Below, piece after piece: positions 26,478 to 34,133 of a DNA stretch of 64,000 bases; position 1 is the first letter of the stretch; each line of letters starts with the position of its first letter. A program made the position numbers and the translations under genes. The notes under the pieces are model-generated. The model was given only the letters and a program-made list of their open reading frames with translations, did no database searches and was not told the origin of the DNA. The DNA comes from Alteromonas sp. RKMC-009 (lineage in GTDB: Bacteria > Pseudomonadota > Gammaproteobacteria > Enterobacterales > Alteromonadaceae), in contig NZ_CP031010.1 of the NCBI RefSeq assembly GCF_003584565.2, positions 4,774,001 to 4,838,000 on the forward strand, in the 5' to 3' direction.

Positions 26478-27466
26478 TATTCAATTGCCCATAATTCAGC
26501 TAAACCACTGCTGCTTTCAGACAGCAGTGTATTGTTACCCATAAACCCGACGGCATACACCACAGCGGTTGCCGGTCTCGTACCTTCTTTCGCCGCCACT
26601 TTCCATTCGCCGGTCTGCTCACCGGTTCTGACGTCCCACATGTAGATACTGCGGGAGGGTGAACCGGTAAGTAAATGCTTACCATCTTCAGAGAAAACGG
26701 CATCAGTAAATATTTTCTGGCGCGCAATATACTTCAGGTTGCTGATCTGCGCACCTGTTTGTGCATCCCACACCTTAGAGCCCTGCTTACTGTCTGCGGT
26801 AAAAACGTAGCGTCCGGCATCGTCCAGCGCCACTTTAGAAATACGGCTGCTGTGAGTAAAGGTATGAATAATTTGCCCGGTCTGCGTACTCCATAAATAC
26901 GCCACATAGTCGTTACCGCCGGTAAGGGCATATTCACCGTTGGGTGAAATATCCACAGAGTTGATGCGTTCCTGGTGACCCAGAAACTCAAGTCGCCGTC
27001 CGGTTTCCGGCTCAAAGTACATGACTTTACCGCTGGAGCGGCCAACGAGGATCCCTTTTCCATTATTGGTTACCGCCACATCGCGGATTGTCGATTCATC
27101 AATGCGCCAGAATCCTACCGGCTCACCACTTTCAATGCTCCATAACGCAAAGGCTTCGCGGTCTGATGTCACCACAAATTTATTGTCAGCGGAAATATGA
27201 ATAGCCAGAACCAGATTGTTACCTTCGCTCTGGTGCTGCCAGTGAAACAGCACATTGTCATCTAAATTGTGCCAAACGTTGATACCGTTATCGACACCGG
27301 ATACCACGCTGTACTCACCGTTCGGGGATATGTCTGCTGCGTAAGCGCCGTCTTCTGCATGCCACCACTGGTTAACCGGGGTGGTATCAGGCACAGTACA
27401 TGCGGTTACTGAAAAAAGTAAAAACGCCAGTAATGGCATTGTTTGGAACAATCGTCGATGAATCAT
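26477..27466 (-). CDS. WD40-repeat lipoprotein
   Basis: This 329-residue protein has a lipoprotein signal peptide with Cys after LLFSVTA. The rest is about six or seven WD40 blades, for example [33 protein letters not shown] and [30 protein letters not shown]. It would be an outer-membrane-anchored beta-propeller scaffold on the periplasmic side. No enzymatic residues were recognised. It is co-transcribed with slyX and divergent from fkpA across a 194-bp gap that carries a long inverted repeat. Confidence 0.82.
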   Translation of the reverse strand: MIHRRLFQTMPLLAFLLFSVTACTVPDTTPVNQWWHAEDGAYAADISPNGEYSVVSGVDNGINVWHNLDDNVLFHWQHQSEGNNLVLAIHISADNKFVVTSDREAFALWSIESGEPVGFWRIDESTIRDVAVTNNGKGILVGRSSGKVMYFEPETGRRLEFLGHQERINSVDISPNGEYALTGGNDYVAYLWSTQTGQIIHTFTHSSRISKVALDDAGRYVFTADSKQGSKVWDAQTGAQISNLKYIARQKIFTDAVFSEDGKHLLTGSPSRSIYMWDVRTGEQTGEWKVAAKEGTRPATAVVYAVGFMGNNTLLSESSSGLAELWAIE

Positions 27467-27539
27467 GTCTTACAGGTTTCGCTTTATATGCAGCCGTGTT
27501 TACCATAGCATGGAACAGTCAGGGTCGGATGACCTTAAT

Positions 27540-27586
27540 ATCAATTTAGCAAAATGATTTTACTTTGATCGGTTTGCTAAATTGAT
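27540..27586. promoter_or_regulatory. Perfect 14-bp inverted repeat between the WD40 lipoprotein gene and fkpA
   Basis: The arms ATCAATTTAGCAAA (27540-27553) and TTTGCTAAATTGAT (27573-27586) are exact reverse complements with a 19-base spacer. The centres lie 33 bp apart, about three helical turns. The element lies in the divergent promoter region and could be a paired operator or a 5'-UTR hairpin of fkpA. Confidence 0.55.
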
Positions 27587-27660
27587 TAGTTTATACCTTA
27601 TAACACAAGCCAGTCGTCCCCGTGCGGTGCGACGAACATAATATTAGAATGGAGAAGTTT

Positions 27661-28443
27661 ATGCGTAAGTCGCTTGTCGCCTTATCAACCGTTGCTGCTT
27701 TAGGTCTTTTTGCCTGTCAGCCAAATACAAATGAGCAGTCTAAAGAAGCTGCGGCAAAAGAAGCACCTGCACAGGGTACAGCCGCTGCGGACATGACAGA
27801 CGAACAGAAGCACGCCTACGCAATGGGTGCAAGCATGGGCGTATTCATCACGACCCGCGCAAAACAGCAGGAACAGGTTGGTTTACCGCTGGATATTGAA
27901 ACGCTGAAGCAGGGTTTCACTGACGCTCTGGGCGAAAACATGAAGTTCAGCCGTGCTGAAATTCAGCAATTTGCTCAGGCCGGTGAAGAAGCCATGCGTG
28001 CCAAGCAGCAGGAAATGGCAGCAAAAGCAGCAGAAGAGAATATTCAGCTGGGTGCTGATTACCTGGCAGAAAACGCTAAGAAAGATGGCGTGACTGTGAC
28101 TGATTCAGGTCTTCAGTACGAAGTGATTGAAGAAGGCACCGGTAAGAGCCCTGAAGCCACTGACACAGTTAAAGTTCACTACCACGGTACGTTGATTGAC
28201 GGTACTGTGTTCGATTCTTCATACGAGCGTAATGAGCCGGTTACTTTCCCGCTTAACCGCGTTATTCCCGGCTGGACCGAAGGTGTTCAGTTAATGAAAG
28301 AAGGTTCAAAATTCCGTTTCGTTATTCCAGCGGAACTGGCCTACGGCGAACGTTCTACCGGTCTGATCACGCCTAACTCAACGCTTATCTTCGATGTTGA
28401 GTTGATTGAAGTAGTGGACACTGAAGAAGGCGAAACAGAGTAA
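27661..28443 (+). CDS. fkpA: FKBP-type peptidyl-prolyl isomerase FkpA-like
   Basis: This periplasmic folding chaperone/isomerase has an N-terminal dimerisation domain (residues 40-140, starting at [20 protein letters not shown]) and a C-terminal FKBP domain. The latter carries [48 protein letters not shown] and ELAYG. The ATG at 27661 is chosen because GGAG lies just upstream. The signal peptide ends LGLFAC, so it may be a lipoprotein, unlike soluble E. coli FkpA. At 260 residues it matches the family. Confidence 0.93.
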   Translation: MRKSLVALSTVAALGLFACQPNTNEQSKEAAAKEAPAQGTAAADMTDEQKHAYAMGASMGVFITTRAKQQEQVGLPLDIETLKQGFTDALGENMKFSRAEIQQFAQAGEEAMRAKQQEMAAKAAEENIQLGADYLAENAKKDGVTVTDSGLQYEVIEEGTGKSPEATDTVKVHYHGTLIDGTVFDSSYERNEPVTFPLNRVIPGWTEGVQLMKEGSKFRFVIPAELAYGERSTGLITPNSTLIFDVELIEVVDTEEGETE

Positions 28444-28480
28444 TTTGTTTCTCTCTCCGGCCACGCCGGAAACAGAATTG

Positions 28481-28505
28481 AAAACGGCCCTTAACGGGCC
28501 GTTTT
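28481..28505. terminator. Bidirectional terminator between fkpA and the alkene reductase gene
   Basis: A 10-bp stem (AAAACGGCCC / GGGCCGTTTT) has a 5-base loop. Its A/T ends serve as T-tracts in both directions. It lies between convergent genes. Confidence 0.9.
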
Positions 28506-28506
28506 G

Positions 28507-29589
28507 TTATTCACTGTAAAACGGATAATCGATATATCCCTTTTCTTCACCTGCGTAGAATGTATCCGGATCCGGCTCGTTCAACGAAACGCCTTTTTCA
28601 AGACGCAATGCCAAATCGGGGTTAGCGATGTAAGGCCGGCCAAAAGCAACGGCATCTGCGTAACCTGATTCCACAGCCTGTTTGGCTGACAGGTAATCAT
28701 AGTCCCCGTTAGCGATATAAAATCCCTGCCAGTGTTCCCGCAATGTGACAAGCGTCGCAAGATCTTCGTTACTGGCGGGCATACCCGGGAAGCGCTCAAC
28801 CATATGCAGGTAAGCCAGATTCAACGGATTTAAGAAGTTTATCACCTCTCTGAATGTCGCCAGCGGATCGCTGTCAGCGATATCATTTTGATTACCAACC
28901 GGTGACAGCCGGATACCCACCTGCGACGCATCCCAGACTTTGAGTACCGCACGGGTGACTTCTTTTAGAAAGCGCAGTCTGTTTTCGATACTGCCGCCAT
29001 ATTCGTCGTCCCGCAAATTCGTCTTATCACGGATGAATTGATCAATCAGATAGCCGTTGGCAGCATGTATTTCCACGCCGTCGAAACCAGCCTCACGGGC
29101 ATTCTCAGCAGCTTTCTGATAATCAGCAATGGTTGACTGAATGTCGCTGACAGTCATCGCCTCCGGTTCAGACGCCGGACGCTTTTCGCCATCAAAAAAC
29201 ACATCAACATCCGGTTTTACCGCTGACGGAGCCAGCGGCTTCTGATTATCAGGCTGAAAGTGGCTGTGGCTGATACGGCCTACATGCCACAGCTGAAGAA
29301 ACACTTTTCCTCCCTCAGCGTGCACAGCTTCTGTGATTTCCCGCCATTTCGATACCTGGTCAGCGCTGTAAATGCCGGGAGTCCGGATGTATCCCTTACC
29401 CTGCGGATTGATTTGGGTGGCTTCGCAAATGATGAGTCCTGCCGTTGCACGCTGCTGATAATAAGTCAGCGTCATATCTGCTGGCACATCGGTGGTATCG
29501 TCAGCGCGACTGCGGGTGAGCGGCGCCATAAAGATGCGATTATTCACATCCACATTGCCCATACGGGCAGATTCAAATAGTGATTTCAT
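28507..29589 (-). CDS. Old yellow enzyme family alkene reductase (NemA-like)
   Basis: This FMN-dependent NAD(P)H oxidoreductase reduces activated C=C bonds or nitro compounds. Family features are VDVNNRIFMAPLTRSRAD, LQLWHVGRISH, FDGVEIHAANGYLIDQFIRDKTN and GFYIANGDYDY. At 360 residues it is full length. It begins with GGGAAG upstream of the ATG, 15 bp after the PfpI gene, so the two are probably an operon dealing with electrophile or carbonyl stress (inference). Confidence 0.9.
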   Translation of the reverse strand: MKSLFESARMGNVDVNNRIFMAPLTRSRADDTTDVPADMTLTYYQQRATAGLIICEATQINPQGKGYIRTPGIYSADQVSKWREITEAVHAEGGKVFLQLWHVGRISHSHFQPDNQKPLAPSAVKPDVDVFFDGEKRPASEPEAMTVSDIQSTIADYQKAAENAREAGFDGVEIHAANGYLIDQFIRDKTNLRDDEYGGSIENRLRFLKEVTRAVLKVWDASQVGIRLSPVGNQNDIADSDPLATFREVINFLNPLNLAYLHMVERFPGMPASNEDLATLVTLREHWQGFYIANGDYDYLSAKQAVESGYADAVAFGRPYIANPDLALRLEKGVSLNEPDPDTFYAGEEKGYIDYPFYSE

Positions 29590-29604
29590 ATTAGCTTCCC
29601 TGAA

Positions 29605-30168
29605 TTACACGTGTTGCTGGTCGTGTTTACCTTCCCGCAATTCTTCAATGATTTTTTTATTGAAGGCTGGCAGGTCATCCGGTGTTCTGCTGGTAACTAA
29701 CGCCTGGTCGCACACCACCTCTTCATCAACCCAGATGCCTCCGGCATTTTTGATGTCTGTTTTTAAACTGGGAAATGACGTTACTTTACGGTTGTGAAGT
29801 ACATCAGCTTCGACAAGCATCCACGGGCCATGACAAATAGCAGCTACAGGTTTGTGCTGTTTAAAAAAGTCTCTTACAAATGATACAGCGGCGGTGTCGG
29901 TTCTCAGCGTATCAGGGTTTTGAACGCCACCCGGAAGAATAAGACCATGATAATCACCGGCTTTAACGTCAGCGACTAGCTTGTCCACTTTAAATTTGTC
30001 ACCTTTTTCATCATGGTTCATACCCTGAATTTCACCGCTTTCCAGAGATATGACCGAGACCTCAGCACCTTCAGCTTCCAGTGCTTCTTTGGGCGAAGTC
30101 AGTTCAACTTGCTCAAATCCGTCCGTTGCCAGAATAGCAACGTGTTTGCCTTGTAACTTCTTAGTCAT
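29605..30168 (-). CDS. PfpI/DJ-1 family protein (YhbO-like stress protein)
   Basis: This 187-residue protein belongs to the DJ-1/PfpI superfamily. It has the glutamate in DGFEQVELTSP and the nucleophile in AICHGPWML (Cys 112 followed by His). Members are described as stress proteins with protease, glyoxalase or deglycase activities, and which one applies here cannot be read from sequence. A GGAG site precedes the ATG. It lies immediately upstream of the alkene reductase gene on the same strand. Confidence 0.87.
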   Translation of the reverse strand: MTKKLQGKHVAILATDGFEQVELTSPKEALEAEGAEVSVISLESGEIQGMNHDEKGDKFKVDKLVADVKAGDYHGLILPGGVQNPDTLRTDTAAVSFVRDFFKQHKPVAAICHGPWMLVEADVLHNRKVTSFPSLKTDIKNAGGIWVDEEVVCDQALVTSRTPDDLPAFNKKIIEELREGKHDQQHV

Positions 30169-30261
30169 TGATAGTTCTCCTTATCAGATAGTAATTTCCC
30201 TACGCACCTGATCATCGGGAAGTTTAGTTACAAACATTAAATCTGCCGGCGGCCAGAACGA

Positions 30262-30291
30262 AACAACCCCCTCACGAAGGAGGGGGTTGTT
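30262..30291 (-). terminator. Strong hairpin after the small membrane protein gene
   Basis: A perfect 12-bp stem (AACAACCCCCTC / GAGGGGGTTGTT) with a 6-base loop is followed on the minus strand by TCGTT. It lies 30 bp downstream of the small membrane gene stop. Confidence 0.75.
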
Positions 30292-30321
30292 GTATCAAAA
30301 GTTACCTCTGTCAGCTCTGTA

Positions 30322-30612
30322 TCAGCTGTTATCTGACAATAAATGTCTGCGACGCTCCGGCCTCTTCCTTAACGTAGCGTAGTGGCGGATCATCATATGA
30401 CCAACTTTATAAGCGGCGATACCACCCACCAGCAACGCTGCAGTTTTCACACTGTTAATGTGAACTAAAATATCTATCATCCCGATGGAGAACAGAATAA
30501 CGCCGGTGAGAAACAGCAGAAAGCCGGCAATAGTAATACCGTTTGACGTGAAGGACTGACCACCACGTTTTACTTCTGTCTGAGTTTGCTCATGCTGCAT
30601 AATGTTATTCAC
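30322..30612 (-). CDS. Small two-helix membrane protein of unknown function
   Basis: This 96-residue frame has two hydrophobic helices, ITIAGFLLFLTGVILFSIGM and TAALLVGGIAAYKVGHMM. The N-terminus is polar and the C-terminus strongly basic (RHYATLRKRPERRRHLL). The GTG at 30612 has GGAA upstream; the ATG at 30600 is the alternative. Not recognised. It has its own terminator and an AT-rich upstream region shared with greB. Confidence 0.6.
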   Translation of the reverse strand: MNNIMQHEQTQTEVKRGGQSFTSNGITIAGFLLFLTGVILFSIGMIDILVHINSVKTAALLVGGIAAYKVGHMMIRHYATLRKRPERRRHLLSDNS

Positions 30613-30690
30613 TCGATTTATTCCATGTTAATAATGGATATTACTACGACATTTCATTTACAAATTTGTTCAATATTCATGCAAACAATC

Positions 30691-30715
30691 TGCATAAGCT
30701 TGTAAAAGTTATGCA
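30691..30715. promoter_or_regulatory. Inverted repeat in the AT-rich gap before greB
   Basis: Perfect 7-base arms TGCATAA and TTATGCA are separated by 11 bases, in the 184-bp divergent gap between the small membrane gene and greB. It is a possible operator. The gap holds no gene. Confidence 0.3.
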
Positions 30716-30796
30716 CAATTACCACATTGCAAACTAGTTATCGACGTAATTTTAGTTTTGATTAGCTGAAAAAACAAAAACATAGCGAAAAAGCAA

Positions 30797-31282
30797 ATGC
30801 GAACACCGCTTATTACCCGGAATGGGTACCGAAAGTTACAGGCAGAGCTGGATCATCTCTGGCGTGAAGAAAGACCGGAGACAACACGCAAAGTCACCTG
30901 GGCAGCGAGCCTCGGAGATCGTAGTGAGAATGCTGACTATCAGTACAATAAAAAACGTCTGCGGGAAATCGACCGCAGGGTCCGCTACTTGCGTAAGTGT
31001 CTGGAAAATCTGAAAGTTGTGGATTACTCGCCGCAACAGGAGGGCAAAGTGTTTTTTGGTGCCTGGGTCGAAATTGAAAATGAAGACGGCAAAACCATGA
31101 CCCTCCGCATTGTCGGCTATGATGAAATTTTCGGCCGCAAGGACTATATCTCGGTGGATGCGCCGATGGCCCGCGCACTCATCGGAAAAGCCACCGAAGA
31201 TGAAATTTTTGTCAAAACCGAAGCAGGCAACTTTGAGTGGTGGATAAATAAGATTTGGTACGACAAGGACGACCGGATATAG
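30797..31282 (+). CDS. greB: Transcription elongation factor GreB
   Basis: This factor rescues backtracked RNA polymerase by stimulating transcript cleavage. The N-terminal coiled coil contains ASLGDRSENADYQYNKKRLREIDRR with the conserved acidic tip residues (D and E). The C-terminal FKBP-like domain ends in NFEWWINKIWYD. At 161 residues it matches GreB, and the RxxRYLRKCLENLKVVD segment distinguishes it from GreA. Confidence 0.95.
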   Translation: MRTPLITRNGYRKLQAELDHLWREERPETTRKVTWAASLGDRSENADYQYNKKRLREIDRRVRYLRKCLENLKVVDYSPQQEGKVFFGAWVEIENEDGKTMTLRIVGYDEIFGRKDYISVDAPMARALIGKATEDEIFVKTEAGNFEWWINKIWYDKDDRI

Positions 31283-31300
31283 GCTTTCAGACGCATTACG

Positions 31301-31318
31301 GGCCGGCTTATGCCGGCC
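31301..31318. terminator. Hairpin between greB and the Rieske oxygenase gene
   Basis: A perfect 7-bp GC-rich stem (GGCCGGC / GCCGGCC) with a TTAT loop lies in the 43-bp gap between two convergent genes. The T-tracts are short. Confidence 0.6.
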
Positions 31319-31325
31319 TGTCCTG

Positions 31326-32399
31326 CTAAGCCTGTTTCAGCGACTCAATAATACGCCTGGCTCTGTTAGGTGCTACATCCACATGAATATCGATGTGTTT
31401 CTTCACGCCGAATCGCTTCATGTTCTTATATTGCGTTTCGATAATTGTTTTATCCTCGTCAAACGTAAACTTCGTTTGATCAATGACCTTTTGCATTACC
31501 TCATCGCAATTGGATGTGGGGTTACTCGCCATAGTCCAGATATAAAAACAGCTTTCTTCTGTTTCCGGTGTCAGCGCATGAAAGCCCCGCATGTGAAAGC
31601 CACCGCGTCCGGGATCATCAACGGCTTCAGTATTATGCTCAACAGCACCAGTCCAGATTTCCAAATGTGAAGGATGGAAAACAATTTCCTGCCACCGGTC
31701 GATGGTCTCACCAAAAGGATAAGCAGCACTGTAGGTGGGCGGCGGTACTGAATTGAGCATATGCCTGACAACTTTTACGCTGTTTCCTTGCTGGGTTACA
31801 TTCATCTCTGCATTCATGTGAATTTTGGCATTTCCACCAATGGTTTTCAGATGAACATAACCCAGATGGCTGAGATCCAGCAGGTTGTCATGGACAAGTT
31901 GATAAGGCGCATCGTAGTGGTAAATATCACCGCCAAACATAAAATCAGGATGATGATGAAATTCATAGGAAGGAGGCGGTTCAACGGGCTGAGAATGCTG
32001 CGCATCACCAAACCAAATCCATATCAGCGCATCTTTTTCAGCAATATGGTATTGCATGACTTTTGCCCTCGACGGAATTTTTTCCTGTCCGGGAATTTCG
32101 ATACACTTTCCATCGCCATTGAATAACAGACCATGATAACCACAGCGTAAACCTTCAGGTTCCATGGTTCCGGAAGATAGTGGCAGCGACCGGTGACAAC
32201 AGCGATCTTCCAGAGCATGTGCTTTTCCGTCTTGTGTCCTGAACAATACCACCGGCTCATTTAACAACATTTTGGCTACCGGCTTATCGTCAAGTTCACT
32301 GGACAAAGCAGCGACATACCACATGTTTAATGGAAATGCGTGCCGTGTACCGGTGACAGAGGTATCAGAATTTTCAGGGTGGTGCATTTGAACAGACAT
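31326..32399 (-). CDS. Rieske-type ring-hydroxylating/demethylating oxygenase (VanA-like)
   Basis: This is the oxygenase component of a two-component system like vanillate O-demethylase. The Rieske cluster ligands are in CCHRSLPL (Cys-X-His) and RCGYHGLLF (Cys-X2-His). The mononuclear iron site is in HDNLLDLSHLGYVH (Asp and two His). At 357 residues it matches VanA. The ATG at 32399 is preferred because CCGGA lies 8 bases upstream. It is preceded by the reductase gene 22 bp away. The true substrate (vanillate or another methoxy-aromatic) cannot be decided from sequence alone. Confidence 0.85.
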   Translation of the reverse strand: MSVQMHHPENSDTSVTGTRHAFPLNMWYVAALSSELDDKPVAKMLLNEPVVLFRTQDGKAHALEDRCCHRSLPLSSGTMEPEGLRCGYHGLLFNGDGKCIEIPGQEKIPSRAKVMQYHIAEKDALIWIWFGDAQHSQPVEPPPSYEFHHHPDFMFGGDIYHYDAPYQLVHDNLLDLSHLGYVHLKTIGGNAKIHMNAEMNVTQQGNSVKVVRHMLNSVPPPTYSAAYPFGETIDRWQEIVFHPSHLEIWTGAVEHNTEAVDDPGRGGFHMRGFHALTPETEESCFYIWTMASNPTSNCDEVMQKVIDQTKFTFDEDKTIIETQYKNMKRFGVKKHIDIHVDVAPNRARRIIESLKQA

Positions 32400-32421
32400 A
32401 GTTTTATTCCGGTTAACAGGA

Positions 32422-33375
32422 TTAAAGGTCAATAGAAAGTGACGGGGTTAACGCCCGGGAACAACAAGGCGTAAAACGGTCATTTGCTGATTTTTCAGCA
32501 TCTGTCAGCCACGCGTCCCTGTGGTCAACTTTTCCATCAAGAACACGCAATACACATGTGCCGCAAATCCCCTGTTCACAACTGGCATCCACTTCAATAC
32601 CGGCTTCATCCAACGCCTCGAGGGCTGTTTGCTCTGTGCTTACATTGATGTGAATATTTGATTGAACAAGGTGCATTGTGAACGCCGTATCAGCGCCGGT
32701 TGTGGAAATGTCGTGACTGAATTTTTCCTGATTCAAAGCAAAATCAGGCCAGCTTTTCTCTCTGGCAATCTCATTAACTTTAGACATAAAGCCATCAGGA
32801 CCGCAGGTATAGAGACCGCAGCCGTCTTCGAAAGCAGGGATAAGCTCCCGCAGTCGTTTCACTATTTTCTCACGACTTTCTGAAGGGATTAAAATGACTT
32901 TTCCGGTGTTAACCCCTGCCGCGAGTTCCTTATCGAACGGAATTTGTTGTGCCGGCTTATGAACATAAAGCAATAGATATTGCTTCCCAAGGTCATCAAG
33001 ACTTTTCATCATTGAAATAAGTGGCGTAATGCCGATCCCCCCGGCAACAAGAATGACTTTTCCGTCATGCTCCCCAAGCGGGAACAAATTTTTCGGTGCG
33101 GAGATCTGCACGGCCATCCCTACGCGGAAAGTATCGTGAATGGCTACTGAGCCGCCTCTGGAATGACTGTCACGCAATACAGCGATACTGTACTCATTGA
33201 CATCTCTGGCAGACCCACAAAGTGAATACTGGCGGGTGATATCTTCATTAACCTTCACATCAACGTGAGCACCGGGTGTAAAGGAGGGAAGTGCATTTCC
33301 GCCTTCAGCAATAAAACTGATTTTGGCAACTGAAGCGGCAATTTTTTCAATTTTAGAAATCTTCGCGTTTATCAA
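32422..33375 (-). CDS. Phthalate-dioxygenase-type reductase (VanB-like)
   Basis: This electron-transfer partner for the Rieske oxygenase has a flavin domain (RQYSLCGS), an NAD domain (GGIGITPLISM, LYTCGPDGFM) and a C-terminal plant-type [2Fe-2S] ferredoxin (CEQGICGTCVLRVLDG with a later CC). The TTG at 33375 gives 317 residues, the usual VanB length, and AGGGA sits about 8 bases upstream; no ATG is available. It is the first gene of a reductase-oxygenase operon, divergent from a MarR gene. Confidence 0.87.
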   Translation of the reverse strand: MINAKISKIEKIAASVAKISFIAEGGNALPSFTPGAHVDVKVNEDITRQYSLCGSARDVNEYSIAVLRDSHSRGGSVAIHDTFRVGMAVQISAPKNLFPLGEHDGKVILVAGGIGITPLISMMKSLDDLGKQYLLLYVHKPAQQIPFDKELAAGVNTGKVILIPSESREKIVKRLRELIPAFEDGCGLYTCGPDGFMSKVNEIAREKSWPDFALNQEKFSHDISTTGADTAFTMHLVQSNIHINVSTEQTALEALDEAGIEVDASCEQGICGTCVLRVLDGKVDHRDAWLTDAEKSANDRFTPCCSRALTPSLSIDL

Positions 33376-33424
33376 AAGAATTTCCCTGTAACTAACATCT
33401 ATGTAACAAACAATACGAAACAAT

Positions 33425-33442
33425 TAGTTGATATGTCAACTA
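33425..33442. promoter_or_regulatory. Candidate MarR operator between vanB-like and marR-like genes
   Basis: An 18-bp dyad, TAGTTGA-TATG-TCAACTA, has perfect 7-base arms. It lies in the 137-bp divergent gap, 50 bp upstream of the reductase start. MarR proteins commonly bind AT-rich palindromes of this length between themselves and the genes they control. Binding is inferred. Confidence 0.55.
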
Positions 33443-33512
33443 TAGAGATTATCTGATCAGTTCACTAAGTGATAAAATGTTGATTTAGTAACTAATAAAA
33501 AGAGAGCAGAAA

Positions 33513-33974
33513 TTGCAGAATCCACAATTTCTAGATTTGGCACGGTACGTACCTGCACTCATTACTTTTCTGGCTAACAAACTTTCGGCCAGCGCTTCGG
33601 GTCAGTACCGGAAGATGTTTGGCGTAGGGATAGTTGAATGGCGTGTCATCGCTCTGCTGGCCGTGGAGCCGGAAACAACGGCGAATTCTGTGAGTAATGT
33701 CATCGGTCTCGATAAGGCGCTGGTAAGCCGGACAGTGAAAAAGCTCAAAGAGCTGGAAATCATCACTATTTCAAAGAGTGAAAAAGATGGCAGACATCAA
33801 TATCTGTCACTGTCACCAAAAGGAAAAGCACTCCACGATGAGATTCTGACGGTTGCACTTGAACGGGAAAGTAAATTGCTGGAGGTGTTATCGCAAGACG
33901 AGCGTGAATTGCTTATCAGCCTTCTTCAGAAGCTTAACAATCAGGTAGGAAAACTCGACATGAAGTCAGAATAA
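33513..33974 (+). CDS. MarR-family transcriptional regulator
   Basis: This 153-residue winged-helix protein contains VEWRVIALLAVEPETTANSVSNVIGLDKALVSRTVKKLKELEII and the wing SEKDGRHQYLSLSPKG, typical of MarR. It starts at TTG with AGAG upstream; no ATG precedes the HTH. Divergent placement next to the Rieske operon suggests it represses that operon and responds to an aromatic ligand, as known MarR aromatic-catabolism regulators do (inference). Confidence 0.9.
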   Translation: MQNPQFLDLARYVPALITFLANKLSASASGQYRKMFGVGIVEWRVIALLAVEPETTANSVSNVIGLDKALVSRTVKKLKELEIITISKSEKDGRHQYLSLSPKGKALHDEILTVALERESKLLEVLSQDERELLISLLQKLNNQVGKLDMKSE

Positions 33975-34012
33975 ATTGAGACAAAAGCCCTTCTGACATA
34001 AGCCATCGGTGA

Positions 34013-34018
34013 TATACT
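34013..34018 (+). promoter_or_regulatory. tex: Likely -10 box of the tex promoter
   Basis: TATACT lies in the 159-bp gap before tex, with a weak -35 candidate TTCTGA 16 bp upstream. The transcript would have a 5' leader of more than 100 bases. Confidence 0.4.
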
Positions 34019-34133
34019 TACGCCTCTTTTTTGCACCCTATTTAGGTAACAGCTGGCAGCGACACGGGGCAGAGTGCTCATCCCCCTTTTTTAATCCAGC
34101 AGGACACAAATTAAAACGCCACAGAGCTTATTT

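Noticed and set aside
27481..27540. Sigma-E promoter for fkpA (GGAACA-like sequence)
   Set aside because: No -10 element was found at the required 15-16 bp spacing.
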